NCBI GenBank assembly: GCA_963777355.1
Contig: CAVZQK010000010.1
Coordinates: forward strand, 124,001-188,000
DNA: 64,000 nt
From: DATJHM01 sp963777355
GTDB lineage: Bacteria > Chloroflexota > Ktedonobacteria > Ktedonobacterales > Ktedonobacteraceae
Direction of reading: 5' to 3'
Below are positions 46,356 through 56,141 of this stretch, piece after piece. Made by a program: the position numbers and the translations under genes. Position 1 is the stretch's first letter; each line of letters opens with the position of its first letter. Under the pieces are notes generated by a model, which worked only from the letters and a program-made list of their open reading frames with translations, searched no databases and was not told the origin of the DNA.

Positions 46356-47939
46356 ATTCTATACCAAACATCTGACAGAATAACTGAGTGGTAAAGACAA
46401 AAAGTAGTGCGCGAGTAGCCAGCTCTTTCGGCCTCGATTGCTGTAAGAGCTGCGCAACCGCCTGTGGATCAAATAAACCGCCCGCCTGGAGTGCCTCCGG
46501 AGAAAGCGTCTGTTGCCAGAGTTCAGTCTCTCTCTCCTGAAAGAGAGAACTGGTCGCCAAGCTCAATGGTAGCTCGGCTACGCCTCTCTCTCCAGTAATC
46601 TGGTCAGCGAGCCGCATAAGATGCCCAGGGGTGTTCTCCTGTAAATCCGGCAGGCGCGTCAACATCTCTATGATGTCGGCGTGTAGAAAAGGAGAACGTA
46701 ATGCCATCTGCTCTTGTATTGCTAGCTGATGGGCAGGAGCAACAAAGAGGTCTGGTAGGCGCAAATGGAGATCAAGGTAGTAATGACTCTGCCCGGTTCC
46801 TGCAAGTTGAGCCGCATGTCGTGCCAGCTTACGTGCGGGCAGCGACAATTCCCAGGGTTCAGCCTGGCTCAATGCCTGCGCCCTTTCAGGCGTCCAGCAG
46901 GGAAATCCCTGAGGAGATGTATGGGGGGAGAGTGTCTGTGCATACCAGGGTAAAATAGCCTCTGCCTGCCGATGAGTCGCTGGCGTCTCAAAAACTTTTG
47001 CTGGACAGAGAATCTGTGCTCCAAGACCAGAAAGGGCCGCGCGAGCCTGCGTTTCACACCAACAGTATGCAGCAGTTGATGCAGCGCAAGCGGACGTGGA
47101 GAGACCGCCGGAGCCTCCAGCGCAGCCAGTGTTGCAGTCCAGAAGGCAGGCTGATCGACACCCGTAATCGCCAGGAAGGGTTGCCCGCTGTCCGCCGCAA
47201 TCTGCTTCACTCCCGCCCACGCTTTCGCCTGTACCGTCTTTGTATATCCTAGAGAGGCAAGCGTAAAGGGACTTGAAGTTTGCTGTAGGGCAAGCTGATT
47301 GACAAGGGCAGAGGCAGGGCCACCACCAGAAAGAGCTACCAACGGAGCTGGATTATCCTGTGCAGGAAGGAGATGGGCCGTCGTCTCTCTTAAAAGATCA
47401 TGTAGCTGTTCCAGGTTATCAGTTGGGGAAAGCGGTTCGCTGAGGCGAAAATCAGTGGAAGTATTAACCACAGTCTTTGCATGTTGCCAGCGTAGAATAG
47501 AACCAGCAGGCACCACGCGAATAGCCTCAAAAGCCGTCCAGGGTGCCGGAATAAAGCCATAGCGCCAGAGGGCATCCAGAGCGGCAAGATGCAGACGGCG
47601 CGGAACGCCGATGGCAAGTAGCGCCTTGATTTCGCTGGCAAATAACAGATTTCCCTCGGCTGGCCAATCTTCTATATAGTAGAGGGGGTGAGCACCAGAG
47701 AGAGGACGCCGATAGACAAGTGTGCGCCGTTCCGGTACCCAATCCAGTAGAGGAGGCTCATCATTCTGGCGAATTGCATAGGCCGCATCAAAATGGGTCA
47801 GGAGACCGACACCAGGCTGAACCGTTCGTGCAGGTTGTCCACCATGTTGCCCTAGCACCTCTCCCAGAGCCAGCAGCGTCTGTTGAATCACATCTTCAGG
47901 TACTTGCTCACCTGTAAGCCATCCTGCAATAACCGGCAT
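46354..47939 (-). pseudogene. Asparagine-synthase-like protein with degenerate active sites, frameshifted
   Basis: The layout follows class B asparagine synthetase: an N-terminal glutamine-amidotransferase-like half (RRPLSGAHPLYYIEDWPAEG, NLLFASEIKALLAIG, ALWRYGFIPAPWTAFEAIRV) and an ATP-pyrophosphatase-like half. The start MPVIAG lacks the Cys2 nucleophile. The PPi loop is LSGGGPASALV instead of SGGLDSS. The second synthase motif is SGLGAQILCP rather than SGxGADELFxGY. A missing base near 47050 separates the two halves; with it the length is 528 residues. The C-terminal half lists helices with DLFVAPAHQLAIQEQ and MALRSPFLHADIIEMLTRLP. It cannot catalyse asparagine synthesis as in the family. 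A scaffold or binding role is possible, or it is a relic. Confidence 0.75.
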
Positions 47940-48199
47940 AAAACTTCCTATAGTCTTAACTAAACAACCGTCCTGAAAATGAAAGATGTCCCTGTTAAAG
48001 GGAGAGAACGTCTCTTACATACTACCACGCACAACGTGAAAAACATTGTCTGAAATAGCCAGGAAGTACGTTCTATAGAATATTGCAGATAAATACGCTG
48101 TTATGGTATAGTAAGGAGAGACGCAGAGCAGAGGATATGAGCAATATATCTGCGTGCATCCACCGGTGTTGTTACAAAATCAGGTATTAGGAGCCATCA

Positions 48200-49216
48200 A
48201 TGTTCATCCTCCTGCTCACACTTCTGGCTGTGGCTAGTGCATTAATCATAGCTGGATTAGTATTGAGTCCGCACCATCAGGAGTCCGTTCCCCCGCCGAG
48301 CATCAGGCGAACGCCACGCAGCACAGTACCCACCTATGGTACTCGCCGCCAGGTTACAACCTATGGTTACAACGTCTATCACGATGATAGGCGCAGGCCC
48401 ATCGCAGAAAATCGGCAGGTTCGTCTACGCCGTTCGACAGTAGAAGTTGAGCGCCAGGTCTTTGCCCAGGTGTTTTCTTCCATGAATATCGGACGCTTGT
48501 TTGGGAAACCCAGGATTGGAGAGCCTACTCCCTGGCTAGGTGTGGCCCTGATTCTCATCGCCTTGACCTGTTTTGGTATGGTCTCCCTCAGAATGCTTGT
48601 TCCTGGTTCCGCTATTCTCATGGGTATGACTGCTCCTGATACCAGCGCCGCCGTAACTCCTACCGTAGCAACCACACTCAAAGCGTCATCTCAACCTCTT
48701 TTTGCTTCCGCAGGAGCCTCCAATGCCCTGATTCGCCTTAGCCAGGTTGATCCAGCAGAATACAAAAACATCCAGGAATATAATACCTGGTGGCCCTCAG
48801 CCTGTTCCGCAGCCTCTATGACCGAAGTCATCAATGCTTATGACAGCAATCATAAGCACTATCGCGTCACTGATATTCTCAACGTGGAGTCAGGATTGCA
48901 TCAGATTACGCCCGATCTGGGCTTGCTCTCTCCCAGTGGTATCGATGTGACCGTCGCCAAATTTGGCTTCAAAGCCACGCATCTCAATCACCCTTCAGTC
49001 GATGACATGATTACTATTGCCCGCAACGGCAACCCGGTTATTATCAACTTCCCCCCCTATCTCTGGCCGGGCGGCCACATCCTTGTCCTGCGAGGAGGAG
49101 ACAAAAATTCTGTCTATCTGGCGGACTCCTCAAGACTTGACATGCAAGTGATGGCGAGAACAACCTTTCTCAAATATTGGGTAGGCTTCGCTGTCATTGT
49201 CGTTCCTAACAAATAG
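48200..49216 (+). CDS. Membrane-anchored C39-like peptidase domain protein
   Basis: 338 residues. An N-terminal helix (FILLLTLLAVASALIIAGLV), a basic, Tyr/Arg-rich linker, a second helix (WLGVALILIALTCFGMVSLR) and then an extracytoplasmic Peptidase_C39_2-like domain from about residue 170. Catalytic Cys in TWWPSACSAASMTEVINAY, His in LWPGGHILVLRGGD, Asp/Asn in VYLADSSRLDM. Papain-fold cysteine peptidases of this group act on cell-surface or peptide substrates. Two membrane spans with a cytosolic basic loop suggest the C-terminal domain is outside. ATG 48200 follows AGGAG. Single gene with its own terminator. Confidence 0.75.
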   Translation: MFILLLTLLAVASALIIAGLVLSPHHQESVPPPSIRRTPRSTVPTYGTRRQVTTYGYNVYHDDRRRPIAENRQVRLRRSTVEVERQVFAQVFSSMNIGRLFGKPRIGEPTPWLGVALILIALTCFGMVSLRMLVPGSAILMGMTAPDTSAAVTPTVATTLKASSQPLFASAGASNALIRLSQVDPAEYKNIQEYNTWWPSACSAASMTEVINAYDSNHKHYRVTDILNVESGLHQITPDLGLLSPSGIDVTVAKFGFKATHLNHPSVDDMITIARNGNPVIINFPPYLWPGGHILVLRGGDKNSVYLADSSRLDMQVMARTTFLKYWVGFAVIVVPNK

Positions 49217-49222
49217 GAAAGC

Positions 49223-49270
49223 AAAAGGAGGTCGCATCCTCTATAATTGAGGATGCGACCTCCTTTTTTC
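49223..49270. terminator. Strong bidirectional terminator
   Basis: A perfect 19-bp stem AAAAGGAGGTCGCATCCTC and its complement encloses a 7-nt loop and ends in T6. It lies between the convergent C39-like and PIG-L genes. Confidence 0.9.
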
Positions 49271-49283
49271 TCAAAAGAGATTG

Positions 49284-50111
49284 CTATGCAATCTCAGTTG
49301 GAGCTTCTTCTTTGGTTTCTGGTGGAATGTGCAGCTTGATGCGGCGGAAGGATTCCGCATACCCCATCTCCAGACCTTGCTTCTCTTTCGCCTGTTTTGC
49401 CACCTGTGCAGAGCGTTCTTTAATACGAACACTGATATCCTCATCAGAGTTGAACTGAGAGACGTGATTTTTCAACGCCTTGCCTTTCAGATCAATCGTA
49501 GAGCTCACATCCACATAGGTATTCTCAAGCCCCGTGCCAAAAAGATAGAGCTCGTGTACCCGGTAAGGCAGAAGATCTTCGGCTAAGAGTTCACGATATG
49601 AGCGCGGGTTACCAACTGCCGGGAAGATGGCATCCAATACAATATTTCCCGTAGCACGGTGATCGGGATGATTGAGATAGCCGGTAGCATCAGGTTTCTG
49701 ATTTGGATCTGGTGCAAAGAGGTGCTGTGTTGGATCATGAGTGACCACTACACGAGGACGGTACTTGCGGATCAAACGTACTACCGCTTTGCGTGTAGTC
49801 TCATTATTCGTCAGGTGCCCATCGGGGAAGCGCAAAAACTCTACATCGCGAATGCCGAGGACCTCAGCGGCGGCACGTTGCTCCTGTTCGCGCAGCAACA
49901 TAAAGTCAATATCCTTGAGGCTCGGTACTTCACTCCCTTCGGTGCCGTCTGTCATGATCACCCAGACCACCTTTTTCCCCTGGCTTGTCCAGAGTGCGCT
50001 TGTAGCGGCAGCACCGAAGTCGTCGTCATCAGGGTGAGCACCGATTACCATAGCTTCATATTCAGGCGTGGTTATCACTTGTAATGCGCCAGGCGCGTTT
50101 CGATCTCCCAT
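49284..50111 (-). CDS. PIG-L/LmbE family deacetylase
   Basis: 275 residues, zinc-dependent N-acetylglucosaminyl-type deacetylase (LmbE fold). AMVIGAHPDDDDFGAAATSA has the metal-binding AHPDD, VVWVIMTDGTEGSEVPSL and REQEQRAAAEVLGIRDVEFL follow, and PDHRATGNIVLDAIFP has the second metal motif (HPDH). ATG 50111 (MGDRNAPGALQ) follows GAGG; a longer frame from 50150 is less likely. Substrates in the family include GlcNAc-inositol, bacillithiol precursors and antibiotic intermediates; none is indicated. Confidence 0.9.
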   Translation of the reverse strand: MGDRNAPGALQVITTPEYEAMVIGAHPDDDDFGAAATSALWTSQGKKVVWVIMTDGTEGSEVPSLKDIDFMLLREQEQRAAAEVLGIRDVEFLRFPDGHLTNNETTRKAVVRLIRKYRPRVVVTHDPTQHLFAPDPNQKPDATGYLNHPDHRATGNIVLDAIFPAVGNPRSYRELLAEDLLPYRVHELYLFGTGLENTYVDVSSTIDLKGKALKNHVSQFNSDEDISVRIKERSAQVAKQAKEKQGLEMGYAESFRRIKLHIPPETKEEAPTEIA

Positions 50112-50208
50112 AGATAAAACCTCACATATAAAATTTTGTGCAAGTAACATACTTCGTATAGGCCGTGGCCTCAGACGAAGTCAAGCACAGTATTACTTGT
50201 AATATATT

Positions 50209-50967
50209 TCAGAGAGCAGGCGTCGTAGAAACAACTACCTGTTCAAACGCTGAAATAAAATCATTTATTCCGATAGAGGAGCCCGCCAATGTCTCAACTC
50301 CCATAGCCCGCTCGGCCAGGCCCTCCCTGAGATATGCCTGCTCAACCGGCGTATGCCCCAGGAGAGAAGCCAGAAAAGATGGGTCCCACCGTAAAAGTAG
50401 TCCGGCCTGGAGCAGACTTCCCGTTCGACGCCGAATCATATCCAGGCCAACGATCTTACGTTTGCCGTAAACCACTTCATAGGGAGAGAGAGAGCCGTAG
50501 CAAGCGCGTTGTAGTAAGAGCTCATGCTCTCGTGTAGCAGGTTGGCGGCGCAAGGCTTGCTGCGTATGGGCCTCTTCAGGAGAGACCATGCGTGTTTCGA
50601 TGCCGAAGATCCGCAATGTTTGTACCCAGGCCTCGCCCAACCAGCAGTATGATTTGACCACATCAGCCAGAATCAACGGATGGCCAGCAGGCAGGAGCAC
50701 ATCCAGACTAAGCAGTCCAGGGCCAACCAGCACAGCAGTTCCACCTGCTCGGCGACGATAGATCGGTAATGTACTTGCTGCAAGAACTTCTGGATTCAAG
50801 ACAGAAAGCTTCTGAGAGAAGCCCAGGACAACGCCTGTTGGTTCGGCCATAGACCAGTATAAGATAGGCGGATCGCCAGGTTGTGCCAGAGAGAGGAAGT
50901 GTTCGCTTCTCTCAATGTGAACCTGTTGATCCGCGATTGTTAAAGGATAAACCTGCCAGTTAGTCAT
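50209..50967 (-). CDS. Lipoate-protein ligase A family protein
   Basis: 252 residues of the biotin/lipoyl A/B ligase fold (LplA/LipM). LYWSMAEPTGVVLGFSQKLS, the Arg/Gly loop IYRRRAGGTAVLVGPGLLSL, and YEVVYGKRKIVGLDMIRRR with the invariant Lys, then GSLLQAGLLLRWD are present. ATG 50967 (MTNWQVYPLT) has AGGAAG upstream, and the start overlaps the 3' end of the MFS gene by 8 bp. It attaches lipoate or octanoate to carrier domains. No lipoylated complex genes lie beside it. Octanoyltransferase (LipM) is an alternative. Confidence 0.88.
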   Translation of the reverse strand: MTNWQVYPLTIADQQVHIERSEHFLSLAQPGDPPILYWSMAEPTGVVLGFSQKLSVLNPEVLAASTLPIYRRRAGGTAVLVGPGLLSLDVLLPAGHPLILADVVKSYCWLGEAWVQTLRIFGIETRMVSPEEAHTQQALRRQPATREHELLLQRACYGSLSPYEVVYGKRKIVGLDMIRRRTGSLLQAGLLLRWDPSFLASLLGHTPVEQAYLREGLAERAMGVETLAGSSIGINDFISAFEQVVVSTTPAL

Positions 50968-52309
50968 TACTTCCTGCCGCCGTGAGGGCACCCGTCTCTC
51001 GTGCCTTAATCTCAGGTGTCTCTACTTTCCCTCGCATAAACCAGGCAACGATTGCCATACTTATACTGACAAGAGCGCCGGCTAGCAAGGCGATAGAGGC
51101 TCCAAATAGGCGAGCGAGGCCACCGATAAAAAGATTGCCGATAGGTGTGGTGCCTGCAAAAAACAACATATACACACTCATGATTTTACCACGCAAATGA
51201 TCAGGCGTCACCGTCTGTAACGTAGCATTTGCCGTTGCACTGAAAGCAATTTGCGAGAAGCCAACACTCATAATCAAGATGATAGAGAGCCAGTACCAGT
51301 GTGAAATGGCAAACAAGCCTTCAACGACGCAGAACAAGAGCGACCAGAAGATGATATGGGAAACGCTAGCTTTTTTACTTGTCCAGGCCAGCCAGAGAGC
51401 TGAGATCAGGGCCCCTGCACCAAAGGCAGAAGAGATGAAGCCAAAGCCTGTTGGTCCTGAGTTTAAGACCTCCGTTGCGAAAAGCGGGAGTACAACATTG
51501 AAATTGATACCGAAGAGCGAGACCCAGGCGACAATGGCAATTACCATAAAGATGGCTGGTGTTTGACGAATATAGGTAAAACCTTCTCCCAGGCTTTGCC
51601 AGATATTCTGGTGCCCTGTTGGTTTGTTAGCTGGGGATCGTGCAATAGAGTGAAGTTGTTTGATATCAATAAGAGCCAGACCGATAAGGACCGGGATAAA
51701 GCTGAGCGCATTTAACAAAAAGAGTGGTGCCATATTAAGCCAGGCAATTAACAGGCCGCTAATACCAGGACCGACCACGCGGGCCATATTAAACATGGAA
51801 GAATTGAGTGCAATCGCATTTGGCAGATCTTCCCGTCCGACCATCTCACTCACAAACGCTTGCCTCGTAGGCATATCCATTGCATTAATGGTGCCTAGCA
51901 TCGTTGCCAGCACAAAAACTTCCCAAAGCTGAACGGTTCTAGTGAAAACCAGTACCCAAAGGATTGCCGCCTGGAGCAGAGCTGCAGATTGTGTAAAGAG
52001 TAATACGCGACGTTTGGGTATCCGATCTGCAAGGACTCCACCAAAGAGCGTAAAAAACATCACTGGCAAAAATTGTAGGGCACCAACCAGACCAAGCATA
52101 AATGCATTATGGGTGAGCTGTAGAACAAGCCAGGATTGCCCCGTAGACTGCATCCAGGTACCAATCAGTGAGATATTCTGACCCGTCCAGAAGAGGCGAA
52201 AGTTGCGATGTTTCAATGCCGCAAACGTGCGCAAAAAGCTTCTGCTGGGCTTCTTCATCCCTGGTTCTACAGAAAGAAGCTCTTGACTATTTTTTGTAAG
52301 AGATTGCAT
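50960..52309 (-). CDS. MFS transporter (drug exporter type)
   Basis: 449 residues, 12 predicted membrane helices. LKHRNFRLFWTGQNISLIGT, LFGGVLADRIPKRRVLLFTQ and the second-half signature TPDHLRGKIMSVYMLFFAGT place it with the EntS-like/MFS_3 group, as is the transporter at 27803. The N-terminal 25 residues and the C-terminal 20 are polar. A MerR-type gene lies 148 bp upstream on the same strand, and the pair may be a regulated exporter module. Its stop overlaps the lipoate ligase start. Confidence 0.9.
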   Translation of the reverse strand: MQSLTKNSQELLSVEPGMKKPSRSFLRTFAALKHRNFRLFWTGQNISLIGTWMQSTGQSWLVLQLTHNAFMLGLVGALQFLPVMFFTLFGGVLADRIPKRRVLLFTQSAALLQAAILWVLVFTRTVQLWEVFVLATMLGTINAMDMPTRQAFVSEMVGREDLPNAIALNSSMFNMARVVGPGISGLLIAWLNMAPLFLLNALSFIPVLIGLALIDIKQLHSIARSPANKPTGHQNIWQSLGEGFTYIRQTPAIFMVIAIVAWVSLFGINFNVVLPLFATEVLNSGPTGFGFISSAFGAGALISALWLAWTSKKASVSHIIFWSLLFCVVEGLFAISHWYWLSIILIMSVGFSQIAFSATANATLQTVTPDHLRGKIMSVYMLFFAGTTPIGNLFIGGLARLFGASIALLAGALVSISMAIVAWFMRGKVETPEIKARETGALTAAGSND

Positions 52310-52456
52310 AGATAGATTCCTATTCTAGAGTAAGTAAAAAAGCAGAGATGCAGAGAGCATAGAAAGAGAGTTGTCAAAGAAAGATATCTGAGATCAGCGC
52401 ACTCTCGATGAAAATTGTGCTCATCTCAAATATTTTCTAAAAGACGCATAGATAAC

Positions 52457-52979
52457 TTATGAATGTGTCTCAGGTGCCTTCTCAGCATTTTTTTCGGATT
52501 CCAATAGCTGTAACAACGCCAGACGCTTCTGTTTGTGATGATCTAAGCGGGCCAGAAGCGAGGCATGCATCGTTTGTAGCGCCGAAACTTTCTGTTCCAC
52601 TAGCGTAATCTGTTGGCGAATAAGTTCATCTGCACGCTCTAATTGCCCTAATTTCGCGGAAATTTCAGTCTCCCGCTTAAACGCAAGCTTAATTTGCCCC
52701 CGCTCTTCCTCTGCTGAAAGCAGGGTCCGAATATCGACCAGGGAGAAGCCGAGTAGATCCCGTAGTTCTTTGACGCGTTCCAACAACTGAATATCGTCGT
52801 CGCTATAGCGGCGATAATTGCCTTCGGTCCGTTCCGTGGGTGGCAGAAGGCCGACCTCTTCGTAATAGCGTAGCGTACGTTTTGTCATACCAGTACGCGT
52901 AGCAACCTGCTCAATAGAGTAAAATTGCCGTTCCTGCTGTTGAAGAAAGAGATGATTGCACTTGACTGGAGGACATACT
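52457..52979 (-). CDS. MerR family transcriptional regulator, frameshift near the start
   Basis: The visible body begins MTKRTLRYYEEVGLLPPTER, which is the middle of the MerR winged helix; the first helix (FYSIEQVATRTG) is encoded just upstream in the same frame but has no start codon there. An ATG at 52979 with AAAGGA upstream lies one frame off (MSSSQVQ...). Removing one base between gives 173 residues, a normal length for this group, so an insertion is likely. After the DNA-binding part (GNYRRYSDDDIQLLERVKEL) a long coiled coil (KLGQLERADELIRQQITLVE) mediates dimers. No metal-type cysteines are present, so a small organic ligand is more likely. Probably controls the MFS exporter downstream. 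Confidence 0.8.
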
Positions 52980-53231
52980 AGCTAGATCCTTTCTAAAGAA
53001 GAGTTTCTCAATTGAGATTTCATGAGATACTTTTATTCTATCATAAGATTAACGTTAACGTCAAAGTCAGCAATGAGAAGAAAAAGAAGAAGGCAAATTT
53101 CAGAGAATATAAACTCAAAAGGAGAAACGGGTATGATACAATGAGAAAGATAGGGGCATAAATTTTCCTGAAGAAGCCGGGTGCTTCAGCAAAGTAATGC
53201 TTAGTTATCATTGATACAAGGATGTGTGAAG

Positions 53232-54026
53232 ATGCATGATACGCTGTCTGCCTTGATAGAGAGGGCATTAGCGGGCAATCAACGTCCCTTGGAATTTTAT
53301 CTACGTGAGCAGAGCCGTTTACCGGGGCCGAGAGCGAATCTCGAATTGGCTGATGATCTACAAAATTTTTTGGTCAAGACATTGCCACGTAGTTCGGAGC
53401 AAGTGCGTTCGCTATTGTATTATCTACTCAACAGTGACCGTCAAAAGGTTGCTAGCAATACACCTGAAGAATTCATTATGCTTTGTGGTATCATCTCCTT
53501 TGGTGCCTGTGCTGCCGTTATGCCTGCCTGGAGAGAGGAGACCTACTCGCTGCTTAGCCAGCATGCTTGTAGCGCGTATTGGCGCGTGCGCGAGGGTGTG
53601 GCGCTTGCATATCAACACCTCCTGTATGCCTGCCCACAGGAGACATTAGAGCATTTTATGCAACTGGTCACGACGGGAAATTATTTGCACCAACGAGCGG
53701 CCATTGTAGCGATTGCGGAACCTGCGATTCTCTATTTGCCGGAGATGCTCCCAGCGGCGTTAACCTTGCAACGTATCGCCCTGGAGCGGCTTCAGTCTGT
53801 TGCCTTGACGGAGCGGAAGAATGAGCAATTTCGTATCTTGCGTAGAACCCTGGGGTATACCCTAAGTGTGATTACCGCTGCCACCCCTGAACAAGGATTC
53901 GCTTTAATGCGAGAATGTGCAGCGTGGAATGATCCTGATATCCGCGAGGTATTACGTGAGAATCTGAAGAAGAAGCGCCTGGCGAAGTATCCTAAAGATA
54001 CCGCAGAAGTTGCAAAGCTGCTTTAA
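53232..54026 (+). CDS. HEAT-like alpha-helical repeat protein
   Basis: 264 residues, all-helical, with about five HEAT-type hairpins (RVREGVALAYQHLLYACPQE, HQRAAIVAIAEPAILYLPEM, PDIREVLRENLKKKRLAKYP). ATG 53232 follows AAGGA; the frame could also start at TTG 53211. The repeat form suggests a protein- or RNA-binding scaffold. DNA glycosylase AlkD folds similarly, but no catalytic Trp/Asp pair can be claimed. It is monocistronic, in front of the THUMP methyltransferase. Confidence 0.6.
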   Translation: MHDTLSALIERALAGNQRPLEFYLREQSRLPGPRANLELADDLQNFLVKTLPRSSEQVRSLLYYLLNSDRQKVASNTPEEFIMLCGIISFGACAAVMPAWREETYSLLSQHACSAYWRVREGVALAYQHLLYACPQETLEHFMQLVTTGNYLHQRAAIVAIAEPAILYLPEMLPAALTLQRIALERLQSVALTERKNEQFRILRRTLGYTLSVITAATPEQGFALMRECAAWNDPDIREVLRENLKKKRLAKYPKDTAEVAKLL

Positions 54027-54175
54027 TGTGTAAAAAAAGCGTTGCTTGAAAAGCGGGTCTATGCTATCATTACATCCACATCAGGAAATGGATAGGAATG
54101 TAAGGGGAATTTGTGCCCCTTTCTATCAATGCCGGTAGAGGAGACGCTTCCGGCAACAGAGAAATTGTGGGGAAG

Positions 54176-55231
54176 ATGTCTCAATTATTCTATAGCATGA
54201 GCATTCCTGGTCTGGAAACACTGGCGTACAGCGAGATTCGGATGCAGATGCCAGACGCAGAACTGGTAAAGTTCTCACGAGGTATTACCCTCTTTCGTAC
54301 AGCGGAGACGCCAACTCATCTGCTTAAATTGCGTACTATAGAGGATGTTTTTGTGGCTCTGGTCCATATTAAAGGGTTAGGCCAGGGAGCTGGAGCCCTA
54401 AAAGTATTGCATAGCGCAACAGAGCAGGCGGAGATTGCGAAAGCGCTAGCGATATGGCGGCGGATATATAATGCGCAACCTGGCAGTTGGAGGGTGGTGA
54501 GCCAGAAATCTGGCACGCACGATTTTCGTCGGAAAGATGCCGGATTGGCGGTAGAGAGTGCTTTGCAAAGAGTCATGCCAAGAGGTATGCGTCATGTGAA
54601 AGATGATGCAGATATAGAGATCTGGCTCTGGTTGAGTGGAAGTGAGGTTTTGATCGGACTACGTTTGAGTGATTCCTCCATGCGTCATCGGTATTATAAA
54701 CAGGAACATCTGCCAGCCTCATTGCGTCCTACGCTTGCCGCTGCTATGGGTATGCTATCACAACCGACGAAGCAAGATATTGTCCTGGACCCCCTCTGTG
54801 GAGCCGGAACGCTGCTCATTGAACGCGGTTTACTGGCATCTGCTGATAGGCTCATCGGGGGGGATATTCGCGTAGAGGCAATACAGATGGCGCGGAGAAA
54901 TGCGAAGGCAGCGGAGGTACAGGCAAGCTGGCGTGAATGGGATGCACGTCATTTGCCATTGCAAGATGCAAGCGTAACGCGCATCCTCTCCAATCTACCC
55001 TTTGGGAAGCAGATTGGCTCGCATGAAGAGAATATCGGTTTGTATAGCCGGTTGAGTAGAGAGTTTGCACGTGTGCTGGCTCCGGGCGGGTTAGCTGTTA
55101 CCTTGACCAGTGAAGATCGTTTATGGGACAATGTGCTGCGCGAACAAGGGTGGCAGATCAGTAAGAAGCTGGTTGTAGTTATTCTTGGTCAGCCTGCCAG
55201 CATTTTTGTTGCCGCTCGCTCAAAGACGTAG
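54176..55231 (+). CDS. THUMP-domain class I SAM-dependent RNA methyltransferase (Trm14/RlmL-like)
   Basis: 351 residues. An N-terminal ferredoxin/THUMP part (YSMSIPGLETLAYSEIRMQM, SWRVVSQKSGTHDFRRKDAG) is followed by a Rossmann methyltransferase: VLDPLCGAGTLLIERGLLAS is motif I, GGDIRVEAIQMARRNAKAAE motif II, WREWDARHLPLQDASVTRIL motif III and SNLPFGKQIG the N/D-PP-F/Y catalytic motif (NLPFG). The family methylates guanine in tRNA or 23S rRNA at N2. ATG 54176 (MSQLFYSMSIPG) fits the family start; a GTG at 54113 would add 21 residues. Both have purine-rich upstream sites, so the start is uncertain. Confidence 0.88.
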   Translation: MSQLFYSMSIPGLETLAYSEIRMQMPDAELVKFSRGITLFRTAETPTHLLKLRTIEDVFVALVHIKGLGQGAGALKVLHSATEQAEIAKALAIWRRIYNAQPGSWRVVSQKSGTHDFRRKDAGLAVESALQRVMPRGMRHVKDDADIEIWLWLSGSEVLIGLRLSDSSMRHRYYKQEHLPASLRPTLAAAMGMLSQPTKQDIVLDPLCGAGTLLIERGLLASADRLIGGDIRVEAIQMARRNAKAAEVQASWREWDARHLPLQDASVTRILSNLPFGKQIGSHEENIGLYSRLSREFARVLAPGGLAVTLTSEDRLWDNVLREQGWQISKKLVVVILGQPASIFVAARSKT

Positions 55232-55312
55232 AAAATCGTACTAAAGAAGAACTGAGAAAAGTAAAAGAGCGTATCACGGAATAGTAGAAGTAAGTGAGAG
55301 GAGATTACTCCA

Positions 55313-55885
55313 TTGGGTAATGCAACAACAACAGATTTTCGGAATGGTATGGTCATTCGTTTTAACAATGAACTTTACACCATTACAGAGTTCCATCATG
55401 TGAGTCCAGGAAACTGGCGAGCATTTGTGCGCACAAATTTGAAAAGTCTGCGTACCGGACGTGTCATTGAGCAGCGCTTTCGTGCTGGAGAAGATATCGA
55501 TGAAGTGCGCGTTGAGCATCAGACCTGGCAATTTCTCTATGTTGACGGGAACGATTATGTCTTCATGAATACTGAAACGTTTGATCAGCAGCCTTTGGCA
55601 AAAGAGATGCTGGGCGACGCCATAAAATTTTTAAAAGAACAGGACGAGCTCATCCTTCTCGTCGATAGCGAGACCGAGACTATTGTGGCCGTCGAACTCC
55701 CCAACTTCCTGGAGCTGACCGTAGAAAGCGCAGAGCCGGGCGTACGTGGAGATACCGCGAACAATGTTACCAAGCCTGCGACTCTGGAGACTGGGGCAGT
55801 TGTGAATGTGCCCTTATTCGTCAATCCAGGCGATAAAATTCGCATTGATACGCGCACCGGAAAATATATGGAGCGTGTCAAATAA
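55313..55885 (+). CDS. efp: Translation elongation factor P
   Basis: 190 residues, three OB/KOW-type domains (TTDFRNGMVIRFNNELYTIT, NTETFDQQPLAKEMLGDAIK, FVNPGDKIRIDTRTGKYMERV). EF-P relieves ribosomes stalled on polyproline. The tip of the domain I loop reads SPGNWRAFVRTNLK; the residue aligned with the modified Lys34 of E. coli EF-P is Asn34, and neighbours are Trp35 and Arg36. TTG 55313 has GGAG 9 bases upstream and gives the normal N-terminus. A terminator follows. No EpmA/EpmB or EarP gene is in this window. Confidence 0.95.
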   Translation: MGNATTTDFRNGMVIRFNNELYTITEFHHVSPGNWRAFVRTNLKSLRTGRVIEQRFRAGEDIDEVRVEHQTWQFLYVDGNDYVFMNTETFDQQPLAKEMLGDAIKFLKEQDELILLVDSETETIVAVELPNFLELTVESAEPGVRGDTANNVTKPATLETGAVVNVPLFVNPGDKIRIDTRTGKYMERVK

Positions 55886-55916
55886 TCTACTCGTATAGGG
55901 ATCAGATAAGCTGTAA

Positions 55917-55962
55917 AAAAGCGTGGTACCAGGAGGATACAGATTCCCGGTACCACGCTTTT
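55917..55962. terminator. Terminator after efp
   Basis: AAAGCGTGGTACC / GGTACCACGCTTT stem with an 18-nt loop and a TTTTA end, 32 bp after the efp stop. Confidence 0.85.
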
Positions 55963-56141
55963 AGATGCTCATAGATTCTCAATTTTTAGCCATTTTATGC
56001 TATTTTTGCTTGACTAGAACGGATGGGTTAGGTATAGTATTTGCAATAGTAAACTCATGTGCTCATAAAGTACCCTATCTGGGCGAGGAGACACATCGAG
56101 AAGAGCGCATGTGAAAGAAGCATGCTGAGAAAAGGGGCGAT

